From the NCBI RefSeq assembly GCF_900167165.1, contig NZ_FUXM01000008.1, positions 22,774 through 86,773 of the forward strand: DNA of 64,000 nucleotides. Reading direction: 5' to 3'. Each line of letters begins with the position of its first letter. Position 1 is the first letter of the stretch. A program made the translations under genes and the position numbers. This DNA is from Carboxydocella sporoproducens DSM 16521. GTDB lineage: Bacteria; Bacillota; GCA-003054495; Carboxydocellales; Carboxydocellaceae. Positions 37,947 to 48,450 of this stretch are shown one piece after another. Below the pieces are notes generated by a model. It worked only from the letters and a program-made list of their open reading frames with translations, was not told the origin of the DNA and made no database searches.

Positions 37947-38981
37947 TTATTGAAAAAGGGGAAACCCCCTGGGAACAAACAAGTCGGTATATTTTTTGAT
38001 GGCATAACGATCGGTCATGCCGGCCACATAATCTACCACAGCCCGGGCCCGGTTCTCCTCCTCACTGCGACCCTGACTTTCCCCTTCCTGCCGGGCGATG
38101 GTCAAAAATTCAGCCGGAACCTGCTCCGGATGCTCGACATAATAACTGTAAAGCTCCTGCACTATGTTTTTGGCCTTCTCCTCTTCGGCTTTAGCCTGAG
38201 AACCCACATAAACCCGTTCAAAAAGAAAAGACCGCAAAGCCATGGTCGCTTCCCAGATTTCCGGACTCATCCTGATGCGCGGCTGCTGCCGGCTGGCTTC
38301 AATCATGTCCCTGACCATGATGTTTATACGCTCGGAGTGTTTTCGACCCAGCACTGTCAGCAAATCCCGGGGCAAATCATCCAGTTCCAGAACCCCGCCC
38401 CGGATGGCATCATCAATATCATGGTTGATATAGGCAATTCTGTCTGCAATTTTAACAATTTGCCCCTCGAGGGTAGCAGGATCCTGGTCACCGGTATGGT
38501 GGAGAATACCATCCCGCACTTCCCAGGTCAAATTCAGACCCGCTCCTCCGCCTTCTATTTTGTCCACGATCCGCAAACTTTGTTCATTATGGGCAAACCC
38601 GGGCAGGTAGACTTCCTGCAAAGCCTCTTCCCCAGCATGACCAAAAGCAGTATGGCCCAGGTCATGGCCCAGGGCAATAGCTTCCGTCAGATCTTCGTTC
38701 AAGCGCAGGGCCCGGGCAATAGTGCGGGCGATTTGCGCTACTTCCAGGGTATGGGTCAACCGGGTACGGTAATGATCTCCTTCAGGAGCAATAAACACCT
38801 GGGTTTTATGTTTTAAACGGCGAAAAGCCTTGGAATGCAAGATCCTGTCCCGGTCCCGCTGAAAGGCGGTGCGGACATCACACTCTTTTTCCTCCCGCTG
38901 CCGGCCACGGCTAAGGCTGCTGCGAGCAGCAAACGGGGAAAGGTGTTCTTCCTCCCATAGTTCTGTTTCTCTTCTGATCAT
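37947..38981 (-). CDS. HD-domain dNTP triphosphohydrolase (dGTPase-like)
   Basis: The protein has 344 residues. The metal-binding HD motif is present: [24 protein letters not shown] with His near 75, and [17 protein letters not shown] with the HD pair near 104. The family hydrolyses dNTPs (dGTPase or broad dNTPase) and is often encoded just upstream of dnaG in Clostridia, as here. No allosteric features can be read from sequence. Confidence 0.87.
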   Translation of the reverse strand: MIRRETELWEEEHLSPFAARSSLSRGRQREEKECDVRTAFQRDRDRILHSKAFRRLKHKTQVFIAPEGDHYRTRLTHTLEVAQIARTIARALRLNEDLTEAIALGHDLGHTAFGHAGEEALQEVYLPGFAHNEQSLRIVDKIEGGGAGLNLTWEVRDGILHHTGDQDPATLEGQIVKIADRIAYINHDIDDAIRGGVLELDDLPRDLLTVLGRKHSERINIMVRDMIEASRQQPRIRMSPEIWEATMALRSFLFERVYVGSQAKAEEEKAKNIVQELYSYYVEHPEQVPAEFLTIARQEGESQGRSEEENRARAVVDYVAGMTDRYAIKKYTDLFVPRGFPLFQ

Positions 38982-38998
38982 ATTCTCACCTCAAAAAG

Positions 38999-39598
38999 TT
39001 AGCGACGACGAATAGCTGCCGTGGCCAGAGCAACCTGGGCCACCCGTTTCCCCAGCATTTCTGCCCGGCGGACCGCATCCTGATCCTGGTCAGCGGGTTT
39101 TTGCGCCCCTACCCCCTGGTGACCGCAATCGAGTTCGGCATAACCGTCACCGACAATGATCATCCCATGGACCAGCATCATATCATGCATGGCAGCTACT
39201 GCCGTCTCCTGGCCCCCAAACCGGGATGCTCCACAGGCCATAGCCGCTCCTACCACATTCAGTAAATGTTTGTCCCGCCGCAAATATCGGGTTTTATCCC
39301 AGAATGCTTTCAATTGTCCACTGACAGTACCAAAATAGACAGGGCTGGCCATAATAACCCCATCGGCCTTTTTCAGCAGTTCATAGGTTTCGCCCAGTTT
39401 ATTGTTATGGGCACAGACCCCGGCACAGGGATTGGTACAGACCGTACAAAAGGGTACCTTTACATCTGCCAGAATTTCTGCGGCCTGGATAATTTCCGTC
39501 TGCGCTCCTAAGGTTGCTGCCCCCTTTAAGGCCTGTTCCAGCAAAAAACCGCTATTGCCATCCTGGCGGGGACTGCCATTGATACCTATTATCAGCAT
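38999..39598 (-). CDS. Flavodoxin/NADPH-dependent FMN reductase-like protein with Cys motif
   Basis: The protein has 199 residues. IGINGSPRQDGNSGFLLEQAL at the N-terminus is the FMN phosphate loop, and MASPVYFGTVSGQLKAFWDKTR is the second FMN loop. A compact CTVCTNPCAGVC cluster (about 51-62) is the kind found in iron-sulfur flavoproteins of anaerobes. It probably carries FMN and possibly a 4Fe-4S cluster and acts in electron transfer or stress. The partners are unknown. Confidence 0.78.
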   Translation of the reverse strand: MLIIGINGSPRQDGNSGFLLEQALKGAATLGAQTEIIQAAEILADVKVPFCTVCTNPCAGVCAHNNKLGETYELLKKADGVIMASPVYFGTVSGQLKAFWDKTRYLRRDKHLLNVVGAAMACGASRFGGQETAVAAMHDMMLVHGMIIVGDGYAELDCGHQGVGAQKPADQDQDAVRRAEMLGKRVAQVALATAAIRRR

Positions 39599-39643
39599 CT
39601 ATTTCTTCACCTCTTACTCTTAATTTCCTAATAATATATTCGC

Positions 39644-40201
39644 TCAGCCCTTTTTTTCTTCCTGCCCCGACAAAGAAAATTCACAAAGGTTTCGATAAAT
39701 TGGCCCCTGAGCGGTTAAGGTACTGGCAATCAGGGCAAATCCGGTTACCGGCCAGGGTGGCAATAGGATATTTTGCTGCGGCGGCCAGTAAACCCTGGCC
39801 CCTTCTTTTACCCGGGCCAGGGTAATATGGGGTCGCCAGCCCCTGGCTTCCGGTGCCATTCCCCAGCGGCTCAAGGCTTCATCCACCTCTGTCTTTAACT
39901 GAAATAGCCGCTGACTATCCCTCTCCGTCCTGCCTCTTACCCCCCACCAGAGCACCCGGGGAGCCAACCGATCGGGGAAAGCCCCTGGCCCGGAAGACTG
40001 CAGAGTAAAAGGCGATAGTGAAATCGAAGCCAGATGTTTTTGCAGGCTGGGAAGGCTTTTTTCATCTACTTCTCCCAGAAAGCGCAGGGTCAGATGCAAG
40101 TTCTCCTTTTCTACCCATTTGACCCCGGGACAGGGCACCTCCAGGCCTGCTAAGCGCTCCCGCCACTGCCCAGGCAACCATAAACCAAGAAACAGACGCA
40201 C
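39644..40201 (-). CDS. thpR: RNA 2',3'-cyclic phosphodiesterase (2H family)
   Basis: The protein has 185 residues. Both 2H motifs are present: HLTLRFLG near 43-50 and HITLARVKEG near 127-136. RLFLGLWLP is the family N-terminus, which sets GTG at 40201 as start (AAGGAGG seven bases upstream) rather than a longer upstream frame. The family hydrolyses 2',3'-cyclic phosphates on RNA and was named for 2'-5' RNA ligase activity. It follows corA by 74 bases. Confidence 0.87.
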   Translation of the reverse strand: MRLFLGLWLPGQWRERLAGLEVPCPGVKWVEKENLHLTLRFLGEVDEKSLPSLQKHLASISLSPFTLQSSGPGAFPDRLAPRVLWWGVRGRTERDSQRLFQLKTEVDEALSRWGMAPEARGWRPHITLARVKEGARVYWPPQQNILLPPWPVTGFALIASTLTAQGPIYRNLCEFSLSGQEEKKG

Positions 40202-40275
40202 GTCAATTCCTCCTTCGCATAGGAAAAAGGCTGTTAAAAACCAGCGGTAGCGGTCTTTAACAGCCCTCATCCCCA

Positions 40276-41247
40276 TCAGACCCAGTCCTTATTCCGGAAG
40301 TACCAGAGCATGATCACGGTTAACCCCAGCATCCCCAGCAATATAATATACAGGGTATAGGGGCTGTGGGCCCCCGGCAAGGGTACATTCATCCCGAACA
40401 AACCGGTGATAAAAGTCAACGGCATCATAATGGTAGAGATAATGGTGAGATAGCGCATTACCTCGTTGGTGCGGTTGGAAACAATGGAATAATAGGTGTC
40501 CATAGCGCCATTGACCAGATCCCGGTAGGTATCGGTAGTGTCAATAATGCGTTCAATATTGTCCACCAGGTCCATATAATAAGGTTTATTCTCTTCCTGA
40601 ATTTGAAAGGAATAACGCCCATTGACATTGGCAAAAATCCGCCGCTGAGGCATGATTACTTTTCGCAATAACAGGATGGTCCGCTTTAAGGCCAGGAACT
40701 CATCGGTTACTTCCTGAATGGGATTGACATATAGCTCATCTTCCAGTTCGTCAATCCGGACGCCAATCCGCTCCAGAATGGGGAAATATTCATCGATAAT
40801 ACCGTCCACCAGGTTATATAGCAAATAATCTGGCCCCCGCTGCATCAAGCGGCTGGTGTACCAGCACTGTTTCACTACCCGGGCCACACTGGACAGGGCA
40901 TCCTTGTGAATGGTTACCAGGTAATTACTGCCCAGGAAAACATCCAGTTCCACAGTGGTAATCTCTTCATCGCTTTCCTCATCATAACGCAGGGAGTGGA
41001 AAACGAAGAAATAGTAATCATCATAGCGGTCAACCTTGGCCCGGGGACTTTCCTGCAAAACATCCTCTAAAGCCATTGGGTGAAACTGGAAGGCATTGGC
41101 CAGTAATTCCAGGTCCTTGGCGGTACAATCATAAATATCAATCCAGAGTAAATTGCGGGGGTCCTTGAGGTACTCATCCTTGCGGGATAGGTCGGCATCA
41201 AAGTAGATTTTGTTGGTGGCATGATCATAGAAATAAATGCAGAGCAT
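40276..41247 (-). CDS. corA: CorA-family magnesium/cobalt transporter
   Basis: The protein has 323 residues. A large N-terminal cytoplasmic domain is followed by a long helix and two C-terminal membrane segments (about 265-320). The signature FGMN sits between them (ITGLFGMNVPLPG), with the loop preceding the last helix. The ATG at 41247 has a GGGGGG site. It is preceded by a consensus promoter and a 32-codon ORF in the leader. Confidence 0.92.
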   Translation of the reverse strand: MLCIYFYDHATNKIYFDADLSRKDEYLKDPRNLLWIDIYDCTAKDLELLANAFQFHPMALEDVLQESPRAKVDRYDDYYFFVFHSLRYDEESDEEITTVELDVFLGSNYLVTIHKDALSSVARVVKQCWYTSRLMQRGPDYLLYNLVDGIIDEYFPILERIGVRIDELEDELYVNPIQEVTDEFLALKRTILLLRKVIMPQRRIFANVNGRYSFQIQEENKPYYMDLVDNIERIIDTTDTYRDLVNGAMDTYYSIVSNRTNEVMRYLTIISTIMMPLTFITGLFGMNVPLPGAHSPYTLYIILLGMLGLTVIMLWYFRNKDWV

Positions 41248-41261
41248 GGCTACCCCCCTTT

Positions 41262-41360
41262 TCAGGCAGGGCCAACCACCTTTCCGGAGCGGGAAAAGGC
41301 AGTTGCCCACCGTTTATTCATTTGTTGCCAGTAACCCTCTCGACTGGGGCCTCCGTCCAT
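41262..41360 (-). CDS. 32-codon ORF in the corA leader
   Basis: The ORF starts at an ATG (41360) with GGAGGTG eight bases upstream, and its stop is 14 bases before the corA ATG. The peptide begins MDGGPSREGYWQQMNKRW and is basic and Trp/Gln-rich; the rest (ATAFSRSGKVVGPA) spans a stem-forming stretch. It could be a leader peptide controlling corA, as CorL does in enteric bacteria, or an independent small protein. No homologue is known to me. It would be coupled to corA on one transcript. Confidence 0.5.
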   Translation of the reverse strand: MDGGPSREGYWQQMNKRWATAFSRSGKVVGPA

Positions 41361-41402
41361 TTTCCCCTCACCTCCGGTCTCTGCGGATTTCCTAACATTT
41401 AA

Positions 41403-41431
41403 ACTATACTCCTGTATTATATGATTGTCAA
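41403..41431 (-). promoter_or_regulatory. Promoter of the corA leader and corA
   Basis: TTGACA (41431-41426) and TATAGT (41408-41403) have exactly 17 bases between them on the minus strand. The -35 box directly follows the T-run of the ppdK terminator. The predicted leader is about 150 bases. Confidence 0.8.
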
Positions 41432-41463
41432 CAAAAAAGAGCTCTGCCACAAGGCAGAGCTCT
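41432..41463 (-). terminator. Terminator after ppdK
   Basis: AGAGCTCTGCC and its exact complement form an 11-bp stem around ACAA, with a T-run on the minus strand. It ends the ccpN-pdrp-ppdK operon. Confidence 0.88.
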
Positions 41464-41478
41464 AGATTTTTTTATTTA

Positions 41479-44133
41479 TTATTTATCCCGCGTTACATCC
41501 CCTAGAGCTGCCTGGGCCGCAGCCAACCTGGCGATAGGAACCCGGTAAGGTGAACAGGAGACATAATCCAGACCGGCTTCCTGGCAGAAGAAGATGGATT
41601 TGGGCTCACCGCCGTGCTCACCACAGATACCCACCTTCAGTGCAGGGTTAGCCTGCCGTCCCAGCTGGGTAGCCATTTTCATCAATTTGCCAACTCCCCT
41701 GGTGTCCAGAACTATGAAGGGATTTTCAGCAAAGATCTTTTGATCCAGGTAGTCTTGCATGAACTTGCCTTCAGCATCATCACGGCTAAAGCCCAGGGTA
41801 GTCTGGGTCAGGTCATTGGTACCGAAGGAGAAGTAATCGGCATGGGGAGCGATTTCATCAGCGGTGACACAGGCCCGCGGCAGCTCGATCATGGTACCGA
41901 CACTGATCGGCACCTCTACGCCATACTCAGCCATCACCTCTTTGGCAACCTGAACGCTCAGCTCCCGCAGTTTGCGCAATTCTTCCGCTTCAATTACCAG
42001 CGGAATCATCACTTCCGGTCGAGCGTCAACCCCCTCTTTGATCAGCTGGGCGGTTGCCTGATAGATAGCCCGTACTTGCATAGCATAGATTTCCGGCCAG
42101 GTGATGGCCAGGCGGCAACCGCGATGACCCAGCATGGGGTTAAACTCATGCAAGGCCCGGACTTTCTTGAGCAACTGTTCTTTAGCCTTAATTACCGCCG
42201 GGTCTCCACCGGTCAATTTCAGCGTAGTTATTTCCACTACCAGTTCTTCCTGATTGGGGAGGAACTCATGCAAAGGCGGATCCAGCAGACGGATATAGAC
42301 TGGATAGCCAGCCATAGCTTTCAGGATGCCATAGAAGTCTTCCCTCTGCATGGGCAGCAGTTTGGCCAGGGCAGCTTCCCGCTCTTCCTTGTTCTCGGCC
42401 AGAATCATTTCCTGCACGATTGGCAACCGATCCTGGGCCATAAACATATGCTCAGTGCGGCAAAGGCCAATCCCTTCTGCCCCAAACTGGCGGGCCTTGG
42501 CAGCATCTTCCGGAGTATCCGCATTGGCCCGCACTTTCATGGTCCGGATTTCATCAGCCCAGCTCAGCAGCAGCTCAAATTCCGCGGAAATTTCCGGATC
42601 GATCATGGGTACCTGACCAGCGATAACCTGACCGGTAGCACCATCAATGGAAATGATATCTCCCTTGCGGAATACCCGCTCTCCAACCTGGAATTGCTCA
42701 TTTTCATAATCGATCTTAATGGCCTCACAGCCACAAACACAGGGTTTGCCCATGCCGCGGGCCACCACAGCCGCATGACTGGTCATACCACCGCGGGAAG
42801 TCAAAATCCCTTGAGCCTGGATTATACCATGGATGTCATCAGGAGTGGTTTCCATTCTGACCAGGATAACCTTTTCCCCATTCAGTCCCAGCTTCTCAGC
42901 TTCATCAGCATCAAATACCACCTGGCCGGATGCAGCGCCCGGAGATGCCGGCAAGCCTTTGGCCACAACATCCAGTTTGGCATTGGGGTCAATACGGCGA
43001 TGCAGCAACTGGTTCAGGGATGCGGGTTCAATCCGCTGGATAGCAGTTTTCCTGTCAATCAGCCCTTCATTGACCATATCAACAGCAATTTTCAGAGCTG
43101 CTGCTGCAGTCCGCTTACCAGTCCGGGTTTGCAGAATATAGAGTTTGCCCCGTTCAATGGTGAACTCGATATCCTGCATATCTTTATAATGGTTTTCCAG
43201 GATTTTGCATACTGCCACAAATTGCTGATAAACTTCCGGCATTTCTGCCTGCAAGGTAGAAATGGGTTGAGGTGTTCTGATTCCGGCTACCACATCCTCA
43301 CCCTGGGCATTAATCAGATACTCACCATAGAGAACAGGTTCCCCGGTGCTGGGGTTACGGGTAAAAGCAACCCCGGTACCGCAGTCATTGCCCATATTAC
43401 CAAAGACCATGGTCTGAACATTCACTGCTGTACCCAGATGGTCAGGAATGCCATTTATCTTGCGGTAAACAATGGCCCGCTGGTTATTCCAGGAGCGGAA
43501 TACTGCCTTAACAGCCAGCAGCAACTGTTCCATGGGATCCTGGGGGAAATCCACCCCGGCTTCCCGCCGGGTAATGGCCTTGTACTCCTTTACCACTTCC
43601 CGCAAGGTAGCGACATCCAGTTCGTGGTCATAGTGGACGCCCAGCCGCTCTTTGTGTTTTTCCAGAACGGTTTCAAACTGGTAATGAGGTACTTCCAGCA
43701 CCACATCACTGAACATTTGAATGAACCGGCGATAGCAGTCCAGGGCAAACCGTTCGTTACTGGTGGCCCGGGCCAGCCCTTCCACCGTCCGGTCATTCAG
43801 ACCCAGGTTAAGGATAGTATCCATCATCCCGGGCATGGAAAACTTGGCACCGGAGCGCACGGATACCAGCAAGGGGTTGTTTTCATCCCCAAACTTCTTA
43901 CCGATTTGCTTTTCCACCTGGGCCAGAGCTTCCTTGATCTGGTCAACCAGGCCGGCGGGGAACTGCTGGCCATTGGCATAGTACTCATTACAGGCCTCAG
44001 TGGTAATGGTCAAACCAGGAGGTACCGGTAGACCAATATTGGTCATTTCCGCCAGGTTGGCTCCTTTCCCTCCCAACAAGTCCCGCATGTCCGCTTTTCC
44101 TTCCTGGAAAAGGTATACCCACTTCTTAGACAT
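41479..44133 (-). CDS. ppdK: Pyruvate, phosphate dikinase
   Basis: The protein has 884 residues. The N-terminal nucleotide-binding domain contains [20 protein letters not shown]. The central phosphohistidine domain has [24 protein letters not shown], with the catalytic His and the adjacent Thr targeted by PDRP. The C-terminal PEP/pyruvate barrel has [18 protein letters not shown] and GICGEHGG. It interconverts pyruvate and PEP with ATP and phosphate, and in an anaerobe on lactate or acetate it would run towards PEP. It overlaps its regulatory gene by eight bases. Confidence 0.96.
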   Translation of the reverse strand: MSKKWVYLFQEGKADMRDLLGGKGANLAEMTNIGLPVPPGLTITTEACNEYYANGQQFPAGLVDQIKEALAQVEKQIGKKFGDENNPLLVSVRSGAKFSMPGMMDTILNLGLNDRTVEGLARATSNERFALDCYRRFIQMFSDVVLEVPHYQFETVLEKHKERLGVHYDHELDVATLREVVKEYKAITRREAGVDFPQDPMEQLLLAVKAVFRSWNNQRAIVYRKINGIPDHLGTAVNVQTMVFGNMGNDCGTGVAFTRNPSTGEPVLYGEYLINAQGEDVVAGIRTPQPISTLQAEMPEVYQQFVAVCKILENHYKDMQDIEFTIERGKLYILQTRTGKRTAAAALKIAVDMVNEGLIDRKTAIQRIEPASLNQLLHRRIDPNAKLDVVAKGLPASPGAASGQVVFDADEAEKLGLNGEKVILVRMETTPDDIHGIIQAQGILTSRGGMTSHAAVVARGMGKPCVCGCEAIKIDYENEQFQVGERVFRKGDIISIDGATGQVIAGQVPMIDPEISAEFELLLSWADEIRTMKVRANADTPEDAAKARQFGAEGIGLCRTEHMFMAQDRLPIVQEMILAENKEEREAALAKLLPMQREDFYGILKAMAGYPVYIRLLDPPLHEFLPNQEELVVEITTLKLTGGDPAVIKAKEQLLKKVRALHEFNPMLGHRGCRLAITWPEIYAMQVRAIYQATAQLIKEGVDARPEVMIPLVIEAEELRKLRELSVQVAKEVMAEYGVEVPISVGTMIELPRACVTADEIAPHADYFSFGTNDLTQTTLGFSRDDAEGKFMQDYLDQKIFAENPFIVLDTRGVGKLMKMATQLGRQANPALKVGICGEHGGEPKSIFFCQEAGLDYVSCSPYRVPIARLAAAQAALGDVTRDK

Positions 44134-44965
44134 ACTTGTTTCTCTCCCCCTTGTAGAAAATTTCCAAAACGCGGCTGGCTGTTTCCTCCACCGCCTTATT
44201 GGTCACATCAATAATCGGACAGCCGATTTTTTTCATAATACTCTCAGCATAGTCCAGTTCCAGTAAAATCCGCTCCATGGAAGCATATTCGGCACTGGAT
44301 GTCAGGCCCAGGGTTTTAAGGCGCTCCTGCCGGATGATATTGAGCTGTTCCGGCTTGATGGTCAAACCGATCACCTTGCGCGGTGGCAATTTGAACAGCT
44401 CTTCCGGGGGAGGCACTTCCGGTACCAGTGGCACATTGGCCGCCTTGATGCGCTTATGAGCCAGATACATACAGAGCGGAGTTTTGGAAGTACGACTAAC
44501 CCCGATTATAACAATATCGGCGTGAGTAATACCCCTGGGATCCTTGCCATCATCATACTTGACAGCGAATTCGATAGCCTCCACCTTGCGGAAGTATTCT
44601 TCATCTATGCGGTGAACCAGACCGGGTTTGAGCTTAGGCTCTGTTGCCATCACCAGACTGAGGGCATCCATCATCGGCCCCATAATATCCACCTGGGGCA
44701 GATCTCTGGCTTCCTCCTGTAAAATCCGGCGTAATTCCGGCAATACCAGGGTATAGGCCAAAGCCGCTCCATCAGCCCGGGCCTGATCGATGACCTCCCG
44801 CAAATATTCAGCATCATGCACATAGGGAACCCGCTTGATGATCAGACTTTCCCCTTCTGAGTTAAACTGGCTCAGGGCTGCCTTCACTACAAACTCAGCG
44901 GTTTCCCCGATGGAGTCTGAAAGTACATAAACTACCGGCTTAGAGTTTTCCCGGGATATGGAAAT
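44126..44965 (-). CDS. PPDK regulatory kinase/phosphorylase (PDRP), non-canonical start
   Basis: This DUF299-family protein phosphorylates and dephosphorylates PPDK. The P-loop [11 protein letters not shown] and [11 protein letters not shown] are intact. The first canonical start in this frame is GTG at 44887, but the conserved N-terminus ([17 protein letters not shown]) lies upstream of it, in frame, back to about 44965. Between the previous stop (44989) and that GTG there is no ATG, GTG, TTG or CTG. A strong AAGGAGGAGG stands before an ATT at 44965, which is the most likely start, or translation may be coupled to ccpN. I give coordinates from that ATT. A sequencing error is the alternative. 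Confidence 0.8.
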   Translation of the reverse strand: MSISRENSKPVVYVLSDSIGETAEFVVKAALSQFNSEGESLIIKRVPYVHDAEYLREVIDQARADGAALAYTLVLPELRRILQEEARDLPQVDIMGPMMDALSLVMATEPKLKPGLVHRIDEEYFRKVEAIEFAVKYDDGKDPRGITHADIVIIGVSRTSKTPLCMYLAHKRIKAANVPLVPEVPPPEELFKLPPRKVIGLTIKPEQLNIIRQERLKTLGLTSSAEYASMERILLELDYAESIMKKIGCPIIDVTNKAVEETASRVLEIFYKGERNKYV

Positions 44966-45614
44966 CCCCTCCTCCTTGCACCAGCTCTACAAATAGCCTG
45001 GTGATATTGGTTTTGGTTAGTCTACCTACTACTTGCCAGCTTTCAGTCCCATCTTCTTCATTCATGGGTTTGACTACTGGCAATGCATCCACCTCATGAG
45101 CGATCAGCTTCTGGGCAGCCTTGAAAACACTTTCCTCCGGTGTAGTGGTAATGATATTGGGCATCCTGGTCATAACAATCCCAATCGGCAGTTTATGCAA
45201 ATCACTGCCACCGATAGCTACCTTGAGCAAATCCTTGCGGGAAACAACTCCTTCCAGCCGTCCCTCACTGGTAACCACAAACAGGGTGCCCACGTCTTCC
45301 GTAAACATGGTGACTACCGCATCATAAGCCGTGGCGGTATCCACCACTACCTTGGGCAGGGAATGAACATCCCCTACCTTGATGGACATCAGCTTTTCAG
45401 TAAAAGGATTTGGCACTGAACGTCCGGAATAGAAATAGCCTACCCGGGGTCTGGCTTCCAAAAGACCCGCCATAGTCAATATGGCCAGATCAGGCCTTAA
45501 GGTGGCCCTGGTCAAATTCAGCCGTTCGGCTATCTGCTCCCCTGTAATTGGCCCTTCTTCCTTAACAATCCGGATGATCTCAGCCTGGCGTTTGGTCAGT
45601 TCTATAGTCCTCAC
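44940..45614 (-). CDS. ccpN: CcpN-family regulator (HTH plus CBS domains)
   Basis: The protein has 224 residues. An N-terminal DeoR-like helix-turn-helix ([32 protein letters not shown], about 23-54) precedes two CBS domains (about 80-135 and 145-210). This is the CcpN/YqzB architecture, which in B. subtilis represses gluconeogenic genes in response to nucleotide levels. The start is GTG at 45614. Clustering with PDRP and ppdK suggests it controls the pyruvate-to-PEP step here. Confidence 0.85.
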   Translation of the reverse strand: MRTIELTKRQAEIIRIVKEEGPITGEQIAERLNLTRATLRPDLAILTMAGLLEARPRVGYFYSGRSVPNPFTEKLMSIKVGDVHSLPKVVVDTATAYDAVVTMFTEDVGTLFVVTSEGRLEGVVSRKDLLKVAIGGSDLHKLPIGIVMTRMPNIITTTPEESVFKAAQKLIAHEVDALPVVKPMNEEDGTESWQVVGRLTKTNITRLFVELVQGGGDFHIPGKL

Positions 45615-45715
45615 CGCCTTCGCTAATAAGGAAATGTGTCATACTATTTCCTGTTGCTCTGATAAATATTATATACTATATTTCTTTTTGTTTTCCTGCT
45701 ATTTGTTAAAAAAAA

Positions 45716-46525
45716 TTATTGAGCTCCGGCAAATGCCTCCTGTATCACCTGTTCTATCCGGTGACTTACTTCTGCTTCACTCCATCCAGTTTCTATTTTG
45801 CCCAGCCAGAGGAGATATTCAATATTTCCTTCCGGACCCTTAATAGGCGAATAGTCCAGCCCCAGGATACTAAACCCCTGCTCCCGGGCCATGGCCGTTA
45901 CCTTCTCCAGCACTTCCTTATGTACACCGGGGTCCCGTACTACCCCTTTTTTACCCACTTTCTCCCGGCCTGCCTCAAACTGGGGCTTGACCAGGGCGAT
46001 TACCTGGGCATCAGCGCTGCTGAGCTCCCAGGCCCTGGGCAATACCAGCCCCAGGGAGATAAAACTGGTATCAATCACCACCCTTTCCGGCACCAGGGGT
46101 AGTTCCTCTTTGGTCAAGTAGCGGATATTGGTGCGCTCCAGATTCAGCACCCGCGGGTTCTGACGCAGTTTCCAGGCCAGCTGCCCATAGCCGACATCGA
46201 CGGCAATCACCTGGCGAGCTCCATAGTGCAGGCAGACATCGGTAAATCCACCGGTACTGGCCCCGATATCCAGCACCACCCGGTCTTTTACAGAAAAGGC
46301 AAAGACCCGCAGGGCCTTTTCCAGTTTCAGTCCCCCCCGGCTGACCCAGGGAAAGTCCTCCCCTTTAATTTTGATTTCCACTTCCTCAGCCACCATTTCC
46401 CCGGCTTTATCCACTTTTCTGCCTTGCACAAAAACGAGACCGGCCATAATGGCCGCCTTAGCCCTTTCCCTGCTGGAAAAAAAGCCCTTCTCAACCAGAA
46501 GGGCATCCAATCGCTTTTTGCTCAT
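45716..46525 (-). CDS. TlyA-family rRNA 2'-O-methyltransferase
   Basis: The protein has 269 residues. An S4 RNA-binding domain (KRLDALLVEKGFFSSRERAKAAIMAGLVFV, about 3-32) is followed by an FtsJ-like methyltransferase (LDIGASTGGFTDVCLHYGA, about 85-103) with the KPQFE motif VKPQFEAGREKVGKKGVVRDP. The ATG at 46525 follows GAGGTG nine bases upstream; the longer frame would run into dxs. dxs-tlyA adjacency is usual in Bacillota. The family also includes hemolysin-named members, but rRNA modification is the better supported role. Confidence 0.88.
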   Translation of the reverse strand: MSKKRLDALLVEKGFFSSRERAKAAIMAGLVFVQGRKVDKAGEMVAEEVEIKIKGEDFPWVSRGGLKLEKALRVFAFSVKDRVVLDIGASTGGFTDVCLHYGARQVIAVDVGYGQLAWKLRQNPRVLNLERTNIRYLTKEELPLVPERVVIDTSFISLGLVLPRAWELSSADAQVIALVKPQFEAGREKVGKKGVVRDPGVHKEVLEKVTAMAREQGFSILGLDYSPIKGPEGNIEYLLWLGKIETGWSEAEVSHRIEQVIQEAFAGAQ

Positions 46526-46539
46526 TATTCTGTTCACCT

Positions 46540-48450
46540 CTATTTCCCTGCAACCAGAATGGTTTTTTGCTGGCGCTTTGCCAGCATTTCCAGACAACTG
46601 GCCTTGATGCCGTCCTGATTCAGGCAATAGATAGCTTTCAGCTCTTCCACCCGGCCGTGTTCAATGAATTGGTCGGGCAAACCCAGCATGGTCACTTCCT
46701 GTCGTTGATAACCATTTTGATGGAGGAACTCCAGAATGGCTGAACCAAAACCGCCGGCCAGGACATGGTTTTCCACCGTTAACCAGGGCGTATTGGTAGC
46801 TACCAATCGATGCAGCAGATCCTCATCCAGGGGTTTTACAAACCGCATATTAACAACCCCGATATCCAGCCCCTCTCCTGCCAGCTCTTCTGCCGCTGCC
46901 AGCGCATCATAAACCAGAGAGCCCAGAGCCAGAATCCAGCCCTGACTGCCTTCCCGCAGCACTTCCGCCTTACCCAGGGGCAGCTGGCGTAGCTGCTGTT
47001 CCAGCGGCACTCCGATGCCGTTCCCCCGGGGATAGCGCAGGGCAATAGGGCCATCATGCTGGATAGCAGTATAAAGCATATGGCGTAATTCATTTTCATC
47101 TTTAGGTTCCATCAAAACCAGATTGGGGATGGAACGCAGATAGGCAATATCAAAAACACCGTGATGGGTGGGACCATCTTCCCCCACCAGGCCAGCCCTG
47201 TCCATGGCCAGCACCACCGGCAGCTTTTGTAAACAGACATCATGTAGCACCTGGTCATAGGCTCTTTGCAAAAAAGTACTATAAATAGCCACCACCGGCT
47301 TTAATCCCTGGGTAGCCATTCCGGCCGCCAGGGTAACGGCATGTTGTTCTGCAATCCCTACATCAAAAAAACGATGGGGAATTTCCCTGGCAAAATGGTA
47401 CAGTCCAGTCCCGGTAGGCATCGCTGCCGTAATAGCCACAATCCGGGCATCCTGCTGTCCCAGTGCCACCAGCTCCCGGCCAAAGGCTTCGGTGTAAGAG
47501 ATGGGCCCCGTGCCGCCAGCACTCTGTCCGGTAGCTATATCAAAAGGACCGGTGCCATGAAACTTGTCAGGATTCTCCTCTGCCGGCAAATAGCCTTTGC
47601 CTTTTTTGGTAATCACATGCACCAGCACCGGCCCTGTCAAAGCTTTGGCATCATGCAGCACCTTTTTCAGTGCCGCTAGATCATGACCGGGGATGGGACC
47701 AAGATAGGTAAAGCCCAGCTCCTCGAAGAGCATACCAGGCACTACCAGGTGTTTGACACTATCCTTGAGACGGTTAGCCAGTTGCAACATCTTGGGACCG
47801 ATATTGGGGATACGCTTTAATATGTATTCAATTTCCTCTTTTCCCTTATAATACTTGGGGTCAGTGCGCATGCGGGTCAGGTAGGAAGAAAGGGCCCCTA
47901 CATTTTCAGCAATGGACATTTCATTATCATTCAAGATCACAATCAAATCGGTTTTGGTGTGTCCGGCATGGTTTAACGCCTCAAAAGCCATACCTCCGGT
48001 AAGAGCCCCATCACCGATTACAGCCACCACTTTAAAATCCTCTTTTTTCATATCCCGGGCCAGGGCAATGCCCAGAGCAGCGGAAATAGAAGTGGAACTG
48101 TGCCCGGTAGCGAAAATGTCATGGGGGCTTTCCTCCCGCTTGGGAAAGCCGGAAATTCCCCCCAGCTGACGCAAAGTAGCAAACCGATCCCGCCGGCCCG
48201 TTAGCAGTTTATGAACATAAGCCTGGTGGCCCACATCCCAGATAATTTTATCTGCAGGGGAATTGAACACACGGTGCAAGGCGATGGTCAGCTCCACAAC
48301 CCCCAGATTGGGCGCCAGATGTCCTCCCGTTCTGGAGGTAACTTCAATCAGTTCCCGGCGAATTTCTTCCGCCAGCTGTTTTAGCTGGTTCAAGGTTAAT
48401 CCCTGCAAATCTTCCGGTCCATTGATCTGACTAAGAATTGAAGTGGTCAT
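46540..48450 (-). CDS. dxs: 1-deoxy-D-xylulose-5-phosphate synthase
   Basis: The protein has 636 residues. The thiamine diphosphate motif is [18 protein letters not shown] to [17 protein letters not shown] (about 150-190). The substrate and cofactor half contains [15 protein letters not shown] and [15 protein letters not shown]. It makes DXP, the first intermediate of the MEP isoprenoid pathway. The ATG at 48450 lies within the end of oapA. It is grouped with ispA, which consumes the pathway's products. Confidence 0.96.
   Translation of the reverse strand: MTTSILSQINGPEDLQGLTLNQLKQLAEEIRRELIEVTSRTGGHLAPNLGVVELTIALHRVFNSPADKIIWDVGHQAYVHKLLTGRRDRFATLRQLGGISGFPKREESPHDIFATGHSSTSISAALGIALARDMKKEDFKVVAVIGDGALTGGMAFEALNHAGHTKTDLIVILNDNEMSIAENVGALSSYLTRMRTDPKYYKGKEEIEYILKRIPNIGPKMLQLANRLKDSVKHLVVPGMLFEELGFTYLGPIPGHDLAALKKVLHDAKALTGPVLVHVITKKGKGYLPAEENPDKFHGTGPFDIATGQSAGGTGPISYTEAFGRELVALGQQDARIVAITAAMPTGTGLYHFAREIPHRFFDVGIAEQHAVTLAAGMATQGLKPVVAIYSTFLQRAYDQVLHDVCLQKLPVVLAMDRAGLVGEDGPTHHGVFDIAYLRSIPNLVLMEPKDENELRHMLYTAIQHDGPIALRYPRGNGIGVPLEQQLRQLPLGKAEVLREGSQGWILALGSLVYDALAAAEELAGEGLDIGVVNMRFVKPLDEDLLHRLVATNTPWLTVENHVLAGGFGSAILEFLHQNGYQRQEVTMLGLPDQFIEHGRVEELKAIYCLNQDGIKASCLEMLAKRQQKTILVAGK

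Noticed and set aside
37863..38816. 317-codon plus-strand ORF opposite the HD-domain dNTPase
   Set aside because: No domain is recognisable, and the minus-strand gene has HD metal motifs and family length.
41262..41395. M-box magnesium riboswitch in the corA leader
   Set aside because: GGTGAGG, GTCGAGAG and GGCAACA-like pieces resemble M-box segments, but their order and spacing do not build the known fold. The GGAGGTG part is explained as the ribosome site of the 32-codon ORF.
41614..44031. 805-codon ORF on the plus strand
   Set aside because: It is the antisense shadow of ppdK, which has all family motifs on the other strand; the plus-strand frame has no recognisable domain and His/Gln-rich composition.
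45615..45715. Promoter of the ccpN operon
   Set aside because: A TATAAT is present on the minus strand, but no -35 at acceptable spacing was found, so it is not listed.
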